Of a stretch of 64,000 bases of DNA, positions 8,717 through 16,696 are shown in pieces. The position numbers were made by a program, and so were the translations under genes. The notes beneath the pieces are model-generated. The model worked only from the letters and a program-made list of their open reading frames with translations. It made no database searches and had not been told where the DNA came from. Within the stretch, counting starts at the first letter, position 1; each line of letters opens with the position of its first letter. Source of the stretch: Maribellus comscasis (GTDB lineage Bacteria; Bacteroidota; Bacteroidia; Bacteroidales; Prolixibacteraceae); the NCBI RefSeq assembly GCF_009762775.1, contig NZ_CP046401.1, positions 3,596,001 through 3,660,000 on the forward strand, written 5' to 3'.

Positions 8717-10288
8717 ATGAAGTTAAGTATTACATTTTTAATCATTTTATTGGGTTTTACTTCCTGTAAGGACGAGAAGCCGCAAACGCGTCCTAACATT
8801 CTGTTTTGTATTGCCGACGATGCATCGTTTCCCTATATGGGGGCCTACGGGTGTTCATGGGTTAAAACACCTGCTTTTGACAAAGTTGCAAGCAGCGGGG
8901 TTTTGTTTACCAATGCTTATACACCCAACGCAAAGTGTGCTCCGTCAAGAGCCTGTATTTTGACCGGAAGAAATTCCTGGCAATTGGAAGAAGCAGGAAA
9001 TCATGTGGGGAATTTCCCCAAAAAGTTTACGTCCTATGTGGAGGAATTAAAAGACCACGGATATTTTGTAGGTTATACCGGAAAAAGTTGGGAACCCGGC
9101 AATCCGGGTACAATTAACGGGAAGAAAAGGGAGTTAACCGGAAGAGCATACAACCAGGCAAAAAAAGAAAAGCCGACACGATGGATTTCAACAACCGATT
9201 ATTCTACCAATTTCAATCACTTTTTAAATGATGTTCCAGATGGACAACCATGGTGTTTTTGGTATGGAGGGCGTGAACCTCATCGCAGATATGAATTTGG
9301 TTCGGGAATAAAAAAAGGAGGAAAAACATTGGATATGATTGATGAAGTTCCCGGATTTTGGCCCGATAATGATACGGTGCGAACAGACATGCTTGATTAT
9401 GCTTTTGAGGTAGAATATTTTGATAGTCAATTACTGCAAATGTTAAATAAGCTGGAAGAAACCGGGCAACTTGAAAATACGATTGTTGTGGTTACATCCG
9501 ATAACGGAATGCCTTTTCCCAGGTGTAAAGCGCAGGAGTATGAAATATCAAATCATATGCCTTTGGCGATAATGTGGCCGGATGGGATTAAGAATCCGGG
9601 AAGAGTGAGCAATGAATATGTTTCATTTATCGATATTAGCCCGACTTTTCTGGAGGTAGCCGGGGTCTCTGAAAGCGAAAGAGGGATGCAAAAAATTACC
9701 GGGCGTTCATTGCTTCCTATTCTGAAAGATAATAAGTTGAGCCTGGGCGGGGAAAACTTTGTTTTGATAGGACGCGAACGACACGATTTTGGACGCCCCA
9801 ACAATCAGGGCTATCCAATACGGGGAATTATCGAAGATGAGATGCTTTATCTTTATAATTTCAAAACAGAATTGTGGCCGGGAGGAAATCCTGAAACAGG
9901 ATATCTTGATTGCGACGGAAGTCCGACAAAAACTTTTATTTTAAATGAAAGACGGGAAAATGGTCAAAGCAAATACTGGCAACTGGCATTTGGAAAACGT
10001 CAGCAGGAAGAACTTTATAACCTGAAAGAGGATCCGTATTGTTTGGATAATTTATGCAGCATAACTGATTTTGAACAGGTAAAAGAAAAGCTAAAAAATA
10101 AACTTTTTGAACAACTCAAAAATCAGGAAGATCCACGAATGTTTGGCAATGGAGATGTGTTTGACAATTATCCGTTTCAGTCGGATAAATTCCGGAACTT
10201 TTACGAGAAATATATGAATGGCGACCGTTCGGTAAATACCGGTTGGGTGAATAAGTCTGATTTTGAAAAGGAGCCACTGGACGAATGA
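8717..10288 (+). CDS. S1-family sulfatase lipoprotein (SGSH-like type)
   Basis: Lipoprotein of 523 aa (lipobox GFTSC, Cys17) with a complete S1 active site: D34-D35 in CIADDASFPYMGAYG, formylglycine site CAPSR with Cys74, K in YTGKSWEPG, H in GGREPHRRYEFG, and TSDNGMPFPRCK. The sequence style (YMGAYGCSWVKTPAFD, PTFLEVAGV, a GREPHR segment and a C-terminal EDPYCLDNL block) resembles sulfatases annotated as heparan N-sulfatase-like. Such annotation is often transferred across substrates, so N- versus O-sulfatase activity is open. It starts 13 bp after the GH36 gene and is evidently in the same operon. Lipid anchoring suggests it works at the cell surface or on the periplasmic membrane face, unlike the soluble sulfatases nearby. 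Confidence 0.92.
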   Translation: MKLSITFLIILLGFTSCKDEKPQTRPNILFCIADDASFPYMGAYGCSWVKTPAFDKVASSGVLFTNAYTPNAKCAPSRACILTGRNSWQLEEAGNHVGNFPKKFTSYVEELKDHGYFVGYTGKSWEPGNPGTINGKKRELTGRAYNQAKKEKPTRWISTTDYSTNFNHFLNDVPDGQPWCFWYGGREPHRRYEFGSGIKKGGKTLDMIDEVPGFWPDNDTVRTDMLDYAFEVEYFDSQLLQMLNKLEETGQLENTIVVVTSDNGMPFPRCKAQEYEISNHMPLAIMWPDGIKNPGRVSNEYVSFIDISPTFLEVAGVSESERGMQKITGRSLLPILKDNKLSLGGENFVLIGRERHDFGRPNNQGYPIRGIIEDEMLYLYNFKTELWPGGNPETGYLDCDGSPTKTFILNERRENGQSKYWQLAFGKRQQEELYNLKEDPYCLDNLCSITDFEQVKEKLKNKLFEQLKNQEDPRMFGNGDVFDNYPFQSDKFRNFYEKYMNGDRSVNTGWVNKSDFEKEPLDE

Positions 10289-10342
10289 TTCAGGGATTTC
10301 AGAACGTTTATTTACCGGACAAATCGTATAAATTTTTGATGT

Positions 10343-11791
10343 ATGAATAAATTATTGCTGATATTTTTGGGAGTTTTGACGGGCTTAGGCAGTTTGGCGC
10401 AAGGACATCAACAAAAATACAATGTCCTGATGATTTCGGTAGATGACATGAATGACTGGGCTGGTTTTCTAAAAGGATATCCCTATCCTAAAACTCCGGC
10501 GATAGACAAACTTGCCGGAGAAGGTGTCCGGTTTAATAATGCCCATTGTGCAGCTCCCTTGTGCAACCCTTCCAGATCTGCTGTATTAACGGGAATGCGG
10601 CCCGGCACAACAGGTTTATATAACAATACCTATAATTTTAATGATGTTTTAAGTGATGTATTAACCCTCCCGCGGTATTTCAAAAATAACGGATATTATG
10701 TTGCCGGAGCGGGTAAATTATTTCACGCAGATTATATCAGCATAAACGATTGGGATGAGTACCTCCTTAGAAATCGGGATAACATTGATTCGAATATTCA
10801 GAAAAACAGAGTGGGAAAGGCTGTGTGGGCAGCGATTGACCAGGGAGATGAGGCTCTTGACGATACGAAAATGGTTGATTATGTCATCCATCAGTTAAAA
10901 CAGGAACACAACAAACCTTTTTTTCTGCACTGTGGAACGTACAAACCGCATTTGCCATGGTATATCCCTAAAAAATATTTTGACATGCATCCGCTTGATT
11001 CTATTGTTTTGCCAGATGTAAATGAAAATGATTTTGACGATATTCCGCAAATGGGGAAAGAAATGATTAAACATTCAGGAAAAACATGGGCCAGGCTTAA
11101 AGAATCTGGAAAGTGGAAAGAAGCGGTTCAGGCTTATCTGGCCGCACAATCGTATGCCGATGCACAAATAGGAAGACTGTTAAAAGCACTTGAAAATAGC
11201 AATTATGCCGGGAATACCATTGTCCTTTTATGGGGAGATCATGGGTGGCATTTGGGTGAAAAGCATCACTGGACAAAAAATACACTTTGGGAAGAAGCAA
11301 CGCGCGCACCATTGGTGATTAAAGTTCCTGGTAACAATTCCAATGGTAGGGTAATAGATGAAGCTGTTGATTTTATGAATATATACCCAACCCTGGCAGA
11401 TTTTTGTGGATTAGAAATCCCGGAACATTGTGAAGGTTTTAGTATGAAGGAATTGATGGAAAACCCGGATATGCCGATTAAACAGCCGGCAATTACCACC
11501 TGTGGACAAAATAACCATGCAATGCGCGACGAGAAATGGAGATATATTCATTACAACGACGGGGCAGAAGAGCTATACGATCATGAAAAGGATCCGATTG
11601 AATGGACGAATCTGGCAAACGATTCCCGGTACAGTAATGTTAAGTCTTTTTTTAAACAATACTTGCCAACACGAAATAAGGAACAGGTTGAAATAGAAAA
11701 CTATCACGACGGGTATATACGCAAACGCGGGGTTGTTGTTTCTGCTGACAATCCGGAAGGAATACCATTGGATGAATATTATAAAAATTGA
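10343..11791 (+). CDS. S1-family sulfatase (iduronate-2-sulfatase-like, probably subfamily S1_7)
   Basis: Secreted sulfatase of 482 aa with a signal peptide ending near SLAQG (residues 1 to about 20). Characteristic segments are MISVDDMNDW (D34-D35), NAHCAAPLCNPSR with Cys74 as formylglycine precursor, AVLTGMRPGTTGLYNN, GAGKLFH, GTYKPHLPWY and LWGDHGWHLGEKHHWTKNT. This CNPSR plus HLGEKHHW pattern is typical of the iduronate-2-sulfatase or choline-sulfatase-like branch, which in marine Bacteroidota includes enzymes acting on algal galactans. It is the last gene of the first PUL before the two-component system. Substrate is not predictable beyond a sulfated saccharide. Confidence 0.92.
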   Translation: MNKLLLIFLGVLTGLGSLAQGHQQKYNVLMISVDDMNDWAGFLKGYPYPKTPAIDKLAGEGVRFNNAHCAAPLCNPSRSAVLTGMRPGTTGLYNNTYNFNDVLSDVLTLPRYFKNNGYYVAGAGKLFHADYISINDWDEYLLRNRDNIDSNIQKNRVGKAVWAAIDQGDEALDDTKMVDYVIHQLKQEHNKPFFLHCGTYKPHLPWYIPKKYFDMHPLDSIVLPDVNENDFDDIPQMGKEMIKHSGKTWARLKESGKWKEAVQAYLAAQSYADAQIGRLLKALENSNYAGNTIVLLWGDHGWHLGEKHHWTKNTLWEEATRAPLVIKVPGNNSNGRVIDEAVDFMNIYPTLADFCGLEIPEHCEGFSMKELMENPDMPIKQPAITTCGQNNHAMRDEKWRYIHYNDGAEELYDHEKDPIEWTNLANDSRYSNVKSFFKQYLPTRNKEQVEIENYHDGYIRKRGVVVSADNPEGIPLDEYYKN

Positions 11792-11900
11792 AAGAAAATT
11801 ATCCGGATTATTTTGCCTTTGTGTGTTAAAAAGTCTCCTTATTGTTAGCGCTGTTTTACTATCGCCGGAACATCAGTATACACATTTTCTAAGCCCCTTT

Positions 11901-11930
11901 TGTCCATTTCGCGCCGGCGAATGTCCATTT
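11901..11930 (+). promoter_or_regulatory. Direct-repeat operator candidate upstream of the LytS/LytTR pair
   Basis: TGTCCATTT occurs at 11901-11909 and again at 11922-11930, separated by exactly 12 bp (21 bp start to start). A pair of 9-bp direct repeats with about 12 bp between them is the known layout of LytTR-domain binding sites. The same motif with the same spacing recurs at 13779-13808 before the next operon, so this is probably an autoregulatory site for the response regulator encoded at 13011. Confidence 0.6.
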
Positions 11931-11979
11931 AAGCAGGTAATCGCTATTATTTTTGCTGAATAGGTAATATTTTTACCTT

Positions 11980-13014
11980 ATGAATGCATTTATTTCTAAA
12001 AATAAGTTGAGGGCTGCAATGCTTTCTTCAGCATCTATCAGTATTGTTGTTCTTTTAGGGCAAATGCTGTTGTTGATTAAACAGCCGCAGGAGCATCGGT
12101 ATATTATTACCGTGTTTGTAATTCTTTTGGTGTGTTTGTTCGATTGGGCCATGCTTGTTGTAATCGATCATCTGTATTTCCATCGTTCGTTGGGTAAGCT
12201 AAAACGAATGATTTTCGTCGTTGCTTATTTTTTATTATCTATTATTGCATTTTTTATGGCAATTGAAATAGGTGCTTTGGTTTCTTTGCGGGAGCCCAGC
12301 CTTGTAAACTTGCCCGACAATTATGTTTACAGGAGAGCATTGGCGGGTTTTATCTTTAGTATTATCATATTTTTTATTGATTATTCCGTCACTTTGCTGG
12401 AAGAGCGGGAGCGTATTCTTTTGGAAAATGAGCGTTTGCTGCGTGAAAATCTGAAGGCTAAATTTGAAACCCTTCGTCAGCAGGTGAATCCGCATTTTCT
12501 GTTTAATTCATTATCTACTTTAAAAACGATGATGTATCAAAATGTGGAAGAAGCAGAAGAATACATTATTCATTTGTCGGAGATTTTTCGTTACTCGCTC
12601 CAGATAAACCATCAGGAGAAAGTTTCTTTAAGTGAAGAATTAAACATTTTGGAAGCCTATTTTTTTATGCTGAAAAGTCGGTTTCGGGAGAATATTTCGT
12701 TTGATATTCGAATTGATGAAGAACATAAAAATTTATATGTACCTCCCTTCACTTTGCAAATTGTTGCTGAAAATTGTATAAAACACAACATTGTATCAAA
12801 AGAAAAACCATTGTGGATAAAAGTGTTTAGCCAGGCCGGCAGGAGCATAAAAATTTCAAATAACCTGCAGCCCAAAACTTCGGTAGAAGGATCGTCGCAG
12901 GTAGGTTTGGCAAATATTGAAAAACGCTACAAATATTTATCGGGGCAACACATCGAAATTGTAAGAAACGAAGAAACCTTTGATGTAATAATCCCTTTAA
13001 TTTCAGCAAAATGA
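11980..13014 (+). CDS. LytS-type sensor histidine kinase (His_kinase family), 4 TM segments
   Basis: Membrane sensor kinase of 344 aa. Four hydrophobic segments occupy about residues 14-33, 42-65, 73-100 and 112-130 with very short loops, so it has no large extracellular sensor domain. A short coiled coil (LLEERERILLENERLLREN) leads to the His_kinase domain with phospho-acceptor His172 in QQVNPHFLFNS, followed by an ATP-binding domain with ENCIKHN and the short glycine motif VGLANIEKRY. Its stop overlaps the response-regulator start by 4 bp (ATGA). If the operator at 11901-11930 acts at the same distance as its twin before 13876, transcription would begin at or just after this ATG, so Met14 (12019) is a possible alternative start. 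The signal sensed is unknown. It could relate to envelope stress or a drug, given the efflux operon downstream. Confidence 0.92.
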   Translation: MNAFISKNKLRAAMLSSASISIVVLLGQMLLLIKQPQEHRYIITVFVILLVCLFDWAMLVVIDHLYFHRSLGKLKRMIFVVAYFLLSIIAFFMAIEIGALVSLREPSLVNLPDNYVYRRALAGFIFSIIIFFIDYSVTLLEERERILLENERLLRENLKAKFETLRQQVNPHFLFNSLSTLKTMMYQNVEEAEEYIIHLSEIFRYSLQINHQEKVSLSEELNILEAYFFMLKSRFRENISFDIRIDEEHKNLYVPPFTLQIVAENCIKHNIVSKEKPLWIKVFSQAGRSIKISNNLQPKTSVEGSSQVGLANIEKRYKYLSGQHIEIVRNEETFDVIIPLISAK

Positions 13015-13775
13015 AGATTTTGATTATTGAAGACGAGCCACAAACAGCCATCGATTTGGCACAAACATTAAAAAAAGCAGAGCCGGCAATTGAGATTGAA
13101 AACATATTGGAATCGGTTCATCGTTCAGTGGAATATTTAACTGAAAACCCCATGCCGGAATTGATTTATATGGATATTCAGCTGGCTGATGGTTTGTCGT
13201 TTGATATTTTTAAACAAGTGAAAATTACTTGCCCGGTAATATTTTGTACGGCTTACGATGAATATGCCTTAAACGCATTCAAATTAAATGGTATCGATTT
13301 TATTTTGAAACCTTTTGATTTGAAATCTGTACGCGCAAGCCTTGAAAAAATTAATCTTTTAAAGGAACATTTTCAAAAAGAAGATCATTATGCCAAGTCG
13401 GTTTCAAGTATGATTCATTCTTTTCGCCCGGGCACAAAATCTTCATTTCTGGTAAATCATAAGGGAAAAATGATTCCGGTTGCTACCTCGGATATTGCTT
13501 ACTTTTTTATTGCCGATGAATTGACTTTCCTTTTTACTTTCGATGAGCAAAAATACATTGTTAATTATTCGCTGGAGGTATTGGAAGGGCAGGTGGATTC
13601 ACAACAGTTTTATCGTGCGAACCGGCAGTATCTCATAAATTTCGGAGCAATACGGGAAGTTGAACCTTATTTTAACCGGAAATTGGTTGTGAAGCTCAAT
13701 GTAAAATGCAAAGAGCAAATTCTGGTCGGAAAACTCAAAGTTACCTCGTTTCGGGAGTGGTTAACTAACCGCTAA
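13011..13775 (+). CDS. LytTR-family response regulator
   Basis: DNA-binding response regulator of 254 aa, partner of the overlapping histidine kinase. The receiver domain spans about residues 1-120: acidic pocket in IIEDEP, phospho-acceptor Asp55 in IYMDIQL, Thr in FCTAYDEYA and Lys in FILKPF. A linker of about 30 residues leads to a LytTR DNA-binding domain (about residues 150-254) with IPVATSDIAYFF, the YIVNYSLEVLE segment, FYRANRQYLINF and a C-terminal VGKLKVTSFREWL. LytTR proteins bind paired 9-bp direct repeats. Two such candidate sites are seen (11901-11930 and 13779-13808), implying control of its own operon and of the efflux operon. Confidence 0.94.
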   Translation: MKILIIEDEPQTAIDLAQTLKKAEPAIEIENILESVHRSVEYLTENPMPELIYMDIQLADGLSFDIFKQVKITCPVIFCTAYDEYALNAFKLNGIDFILKPFDLKSVRASLEKINLLKEHFQKEDHYAKSVSSMIHSFRPGTKSSFLVNHKGKMIPVATSDIAYFFIADELTFLFTFDEQKYIVNYSLEVLEGQVDSQQFYRANRQYLINFGAIREVEPYFNRKLVVKLNVKCKEQILVGKLKVTSFREWLTNR

Positions 13776-13778
13776 GCT

Positions 13779-13808
13779 TGTCCATCTCTCGGGCTTAAAT
13801 GTCCATTT
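13779..13808 (+). promoter_or_regulatory. Direct-repeat operator candidate upstream of DUF2147-efflux operon
   Basis: TGTCCATCT at 13779-13787 and TGTCCATTT at 13800-13808 are separated by 12 bp, the same architecture and nearly the same sequence as the site at 11901-11930. The downstream repeat ends 38 bp before the TAGTTTTG -10-type box at 13846. At the kinase gene the corresponding distance to TATTTTTA is also 38 bp. This fixed geometry suits an activator contacting RNA polymerase just upstream of the -33 box. Confidence 0.62.
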
Positions 13809-13822
13809 CCACTTTTTTTAGA

Positions 13823-13853
13823 TTTCTTCTCCCTTCTGCTACACGTAGTTTTG
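13823..13853 (+). promoter_or_regulatory. Bacteroidota-type promoter for the efflux operon
   Basis: TTTC at 13823-13826, a 19-bp spacer, then TAGTTTTG at 13846-13853, which matches the Bacteroidota TAnnTTTG box exactly. The predicted start near 13860 leaves a short leader before the ATG at 13876. The -33 box differs from TTTG by one base, fitting an activated promoter. Confidence 0.55.
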
Positions 13854-13875
13854 ATTCGCAATTAAAACTACAGCC

Positions 13876-14265
13876 ATGGAAAACATATTTTTCAATTTTA
13901 ATTTTTTGGTGCCGGGGTTCTACAACTTTTATGCTCAGTTGCCCGATGATTTACTCAGGGGTGTTTGGGCAAACGAAAACAACACGGCACATTACAAATT
14001 TAAACAGGAGAGGAATAATTATACCGCTCAATTGGTTTGGTTTGCTTCATCCGGCGACCTGCTTCAAAATCAATTATTGCCTGGATTTCGGATTATCCAG
14101 GGATTGGAGTTCATGAACGACCGTTGGGAAAGCGGAACTTTTTTAAATCCTGAGACCGGCGTTTCTGCAAGGTGCCAAATTGAAATGCGAGGCTTATTCA
14201 GACTGAGTTTGAAAACTGTCGAAGGAAATATTTCTACAACAAAAACATGGAAACGTATTAAATAA
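13876..14265 (+). CDS. DUF2147-like small protein
   Basis: Protein of 129 aa resembling the DUF2147 lipocalin-like fold: RGVWANENNTAHYKF near the start, then LPGFRIIQGLEFMNDRWESG and FLNPETGVSARCQIEM, which correspond to the family pattern of GxW, NP/LxGL and W-x-G-x-I/F-x-P-x-G. No convincing signal peptide is visible, whereas many DUF2147 proteins are exported. It is the first gene after the LytTR-type operator and promoter and lies 5 bp before the TolC-like gene, so it heads the efflux operon. The overlapping frame beginning at 13799 is a shadow. Function unknown; a role in sensing or binding the efflux substrate is only a guess from context. Confidence 0.72.
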   Translation: MENIFFNFNFLVPGFYNFYAQLPDDLLRGVWANENNTAHYKFKQERNNYTAQLVWFASSGDLLQNQLLPGFRIIQGLEFMNDRWESGTFLNPETGVSARCQIEMRGLFRLSLKTVEGNISTTKTWKRIK

Positions 14266-14270
14266 GAATT

Positions 14271-15611
14271 ATGAAAAAGCTTTTAACATTCATTTTTCTC
14301 GCAACGATTGTGCTGTCTGGTTTTGCACAAAACGAACAGTTTTTTTCGTTGCAGGAATGTATCGGGTACAGCTTGCAAAATCACGCTTCGGTTGAGGTTT
14401 CAAAGAATAATTTGAAGATTTCAGAAGAAGGGAAAAAGCAGGCAGTGGGTCTTTATTTGCCGCAGGTGCAGGGTGTTGCTTCGGCAACAGATAATTTGAA
14501 ACTCCAAACCAATGTGCTTTCCACCGACATTGAAGGTATGGAGGAAATGGAGATTCAATTTGGGCAGAAGTATTCCAATAACGTTTATGTTGATGTAACG
14601 CAAACGATTTACGACCAGTCCAAAATTTTCAATATAAAAGCAACAAACGAGCAGTTGAAAATCGCTGATTTTAAAGACCAGCAAAACGACGAGCAATTAA
14701 TTTATAACACTGCTCAGGCCTATTTTCAGGTGTTGATTTGTGATGCCTCGGTTGAGCAGTTAAACGAAAATTTAGTGATTTATAATCAACTGGCTGACAT
14801 CCTGAAATTACAATTGGACAAAGGCGTGGCTATAGAAACCGATTATCAGCGTATTGAAGTAAATCGCCAATCGGTTGAATACCAGTTGGACGAGATGAAA
14901 ACACAGCGAATCAACGCCTTAAACAACCTGAAGTTTGCAATGGGGTTTCCTCTGGATAAACCGCTGAATGTTTCTGAATCGACAGATTTTGAATCGTATG
15001 TAAAATTTCCGGTATTGCCCGATTGGTCGGTTGATAGCCTGACGGATTATTCAATTAATAAGGTAAATGTTGAATTGCAGGGCATCAATACAAAACTTAC
15101 GCGTTCTGCTTCTTTGCCTAAAATAAATGCAGTTGCTCGTGTGGGAAGCCAGTCGATGAACGGCGAGTTTTCTGGTGCATTTGATAACTGGCATGATTAT
15201 TCTTATGTTGGACTTTCATTAAATGTGCCGCTGTTCACCGGATTACGAAATTCGAGTAAATCGCGCCAGGAAAGGTTGAACTATGAAAATGCTGTAACAA
15301 ACCTTCAGCTTTTTGAACAGAAATATGATTTGGCTTTTCAGAATGCGCAAAAAAGTCTCCTGACTTCATACAACAGCTTGCAACGGAACGAAGATAATCT
15401 TGAACTTGCGCAGAAATTATACAGCTCTACAAAGCTGAGTTATCAGAAAGGTGCGGCTCCGTTAACCGATTTTCTGAACGACGACAACGCATACAAAAAT
15501 GCACAGAGCAATTATATCAATAGTCTTTACTCATACATGATTGCCCGCCTCGATTTCGAAAAGGCAAAAGGCACTCTTTTTTCATTTTACAATCAATTGG
15601 GAAATAATTAA
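14271..15611 (+). CDS. TolC-family outer-membrane efflux protein
   Basis: Outer-membrane channel of 446 aa for a tripartite pump. It has a signal peptide ending near GFAQ (residue 19), followed by the first TolC repeat (FSLQECIGYSLQNHASVEVSKNNLKISEEGKKQA) and a second half with the matching LPKINAVARVGSQ and GLSLNVPLFTGLRNSSKSRQ elements, then a long amphipathic coiled-coil stretch. Two OEP repeats of about 200 residues are the family hallmark. It is followed after 10 bp by the membrane-fusion protein and then by the RND pump, an arrangement common in Bacteroidota. Substrate unknown. Confidence 0.93.
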   Translation: MKKLLTFIFLATIVLSGFAQNEQFFSLQECIGYSLQNHASVEVSKNNLKISEEGKKQAVGLYLPQVQGVASATDNLKLQTNVLSTDIEGMEEMEIQFGQKYSNNVYVDVTQTIYDQSKIFNIKATNEQLKIADFKDQQNDEQLIYNTAQAYFQVLICDASVEQLNENLVIYNQLADILKLQLDKGVAIETDYQRIEVNRQSVEYQLDEMKTQRINALNNLKFAMGFPLDKPLNVSESTDFESYVKFPVLPDWSVDSLTDYSINKVNVELQGINTKLTRSASLPKINAVARVGSQSMNGEFSGAFDNWHDYSYVGLSLNVPLFTGLRNSSKSRQERLNYENAVTNLQLFEQKYDLAFQNAQKSLLTSYNSLQRNEDNLELAQKLYSSTKLSYQKGAAPLTDFLNDDNAYKNAQSNYINSLYSYMIARLDFEKAKGTLFSFYNQLGNN

Positions 15612-15621
15612 TAACAAGAAT

Positions 15622-16683
15622 ATGAAACGTAATAAAATCATTATTATAGCTGTTGTCGTTGTTGCAGTTGGCGCGATAACAGCCACTTTGTTTTCAAACA
15701 AACAAAAGCTGGATGAGGCAAATAAAGTTATCGACCGTTCGGAAATTCCGGTTACTGTTACCTCCTTCAAAACAAAAATTGGAAGCTTGACCTCGCAAAC
15801 CGTTTTGCCGGCACAGTTAAATCCGGTGGAAGAAGCAACGGTGAGCGCCGAAGTTTCAGGAATGATAAGTTCGCTAAAAATTGATTTGGGGACCAAAGTC
15901 AGGAAAGATGAAGTTGTTGGCACGATTGACACCCGAATTCAACAACTGAATTTACAATCCACTTTGCTTTTAAAAGAAAAATTGAAGGATGATTACAAAC
16001 GGGCGGCCGATTTGTATGAAGGAAAGGCAACTACCGAAGTGAAGTTGATAGAGTCAAAATACGCTTATGATAATGCAGAAATACAGGCGGCACAAATACA
16101 ACAGCAAATTAACAATGCTAATATTACTGCTCCGATAAAAGGAACGGTAACCAGCCGGAATCTTAAAGCCGGAGAGTTTACCGGAGCGGGGAAGATTATC
16201 GCAACAATTGTAGATATTAGCCAGCTAAAAGCCACTGTTTTTGTGGATGAAACAGAAGTTTATTCCCTTAAAAACAATCAGGAAGTGGAGGTTGCTTCTT
16301 CTGCTTTTCCGGAGAAAAAAGTAACCGGTAAAATTATTTTCATCAGCCCAAGTGGAGATGAAAATCACAATTACCAGGTTGACATTTTGATGAATAATCA
16401 GCCGGAAATTTTTAAAGCCGGAACCAATGTAAATGTGACCATTTCGCTTGGCGAAAAAGAGGAGACGATTTTAATTCCAAAATGGGCGCTGGTTGCCGAT
16501 AAAGAGGAACCTTATGTTTTTGTTATTCGGAATGGAAAAGCTTTCGAACGAAAAATTGTTACCGGCTTGTCGCAGGGAGAAAATGTTGAAGTTGTAGGTG
16601 GATTGGCAGCTGGAGAAGAAGTGGTTCTCTCCGGCCAGATAAATCTTACTGACGGTTCAAAAGTGAATGTTGTTGAACAATAA
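15622..16683 (+). CDS. HlyD-family membrane-fusion (periplasmic adaptor) protein of RND pump
   Basis: Adaptor of 353 aa that links the inner-membrane RND pump to the TolC-type channel. The start at 15622 is chosen because it opens directly on a signal-anchor (KRNKIIIIAVVVVAVGAITATLF) and clears the upstream stop. An upstream in-frame ATG at 15541 lies inside the TolC gene and would add non-signal residues. Domains in order: a lipoyl half (EEATVSAEVSGMISSLKIDLGTKVRKDEVVG), a short alpha-hairpin, the second lipoyl half (ITAPIKGTVTSRNLKAGEF), a beta-barrel and a membrane-proximal domain (PKWALVADKEEPYVFVI). It overlaps no neighbour and precedes the RND gene by 13 bp. Confidence 0.93.
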   Translation: MKRNKIIIIAVVVVAVGAITATLFSNKQKLDEANKVIDRSEIPVTVTSFKTKIGSLTSQTVLPAQLNPVEEATVSAEVSGMISSLKIDLGTKVRKDEVVGTIDTRIQQLNLQSTLLLKEKLKDDYKRAADLYEGKATTEVKLIESKYAYDNAEIQAAQIQQQINNANITAPIKGTVTSRNLKAGEFTGAGKIIATIVDISQLKATVFVDETEVYSLKNNQEVEVASSAFPEKKVTGKIIFISPSGDENHNYQVDILMNNQPEIFKAGTNVNVTISLGEKEETILIPKWALVADKEEPYVFVIRNGKAFERKIVTGLSQGENVEVVGGLAAGEEVVLSGQINLTDGSKVNVVEQ

Positions 16684-16696
16684 TTCAAAAGAAGTT

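Noticed and set aside
11733..11963. Open frame of 76 codons on the plus strand
   Set aside because: It begins inside the last sulfatase in another frame, has no recognisable product and covers the LytTR-type operator.
13799..14116. Open frame of 105 codons on the plus strand
   Set aside because: It overlaps the DUF2147-like gene in another frame and starts inside the direct-repeat operator; the DUF2147 frame has family motifs.
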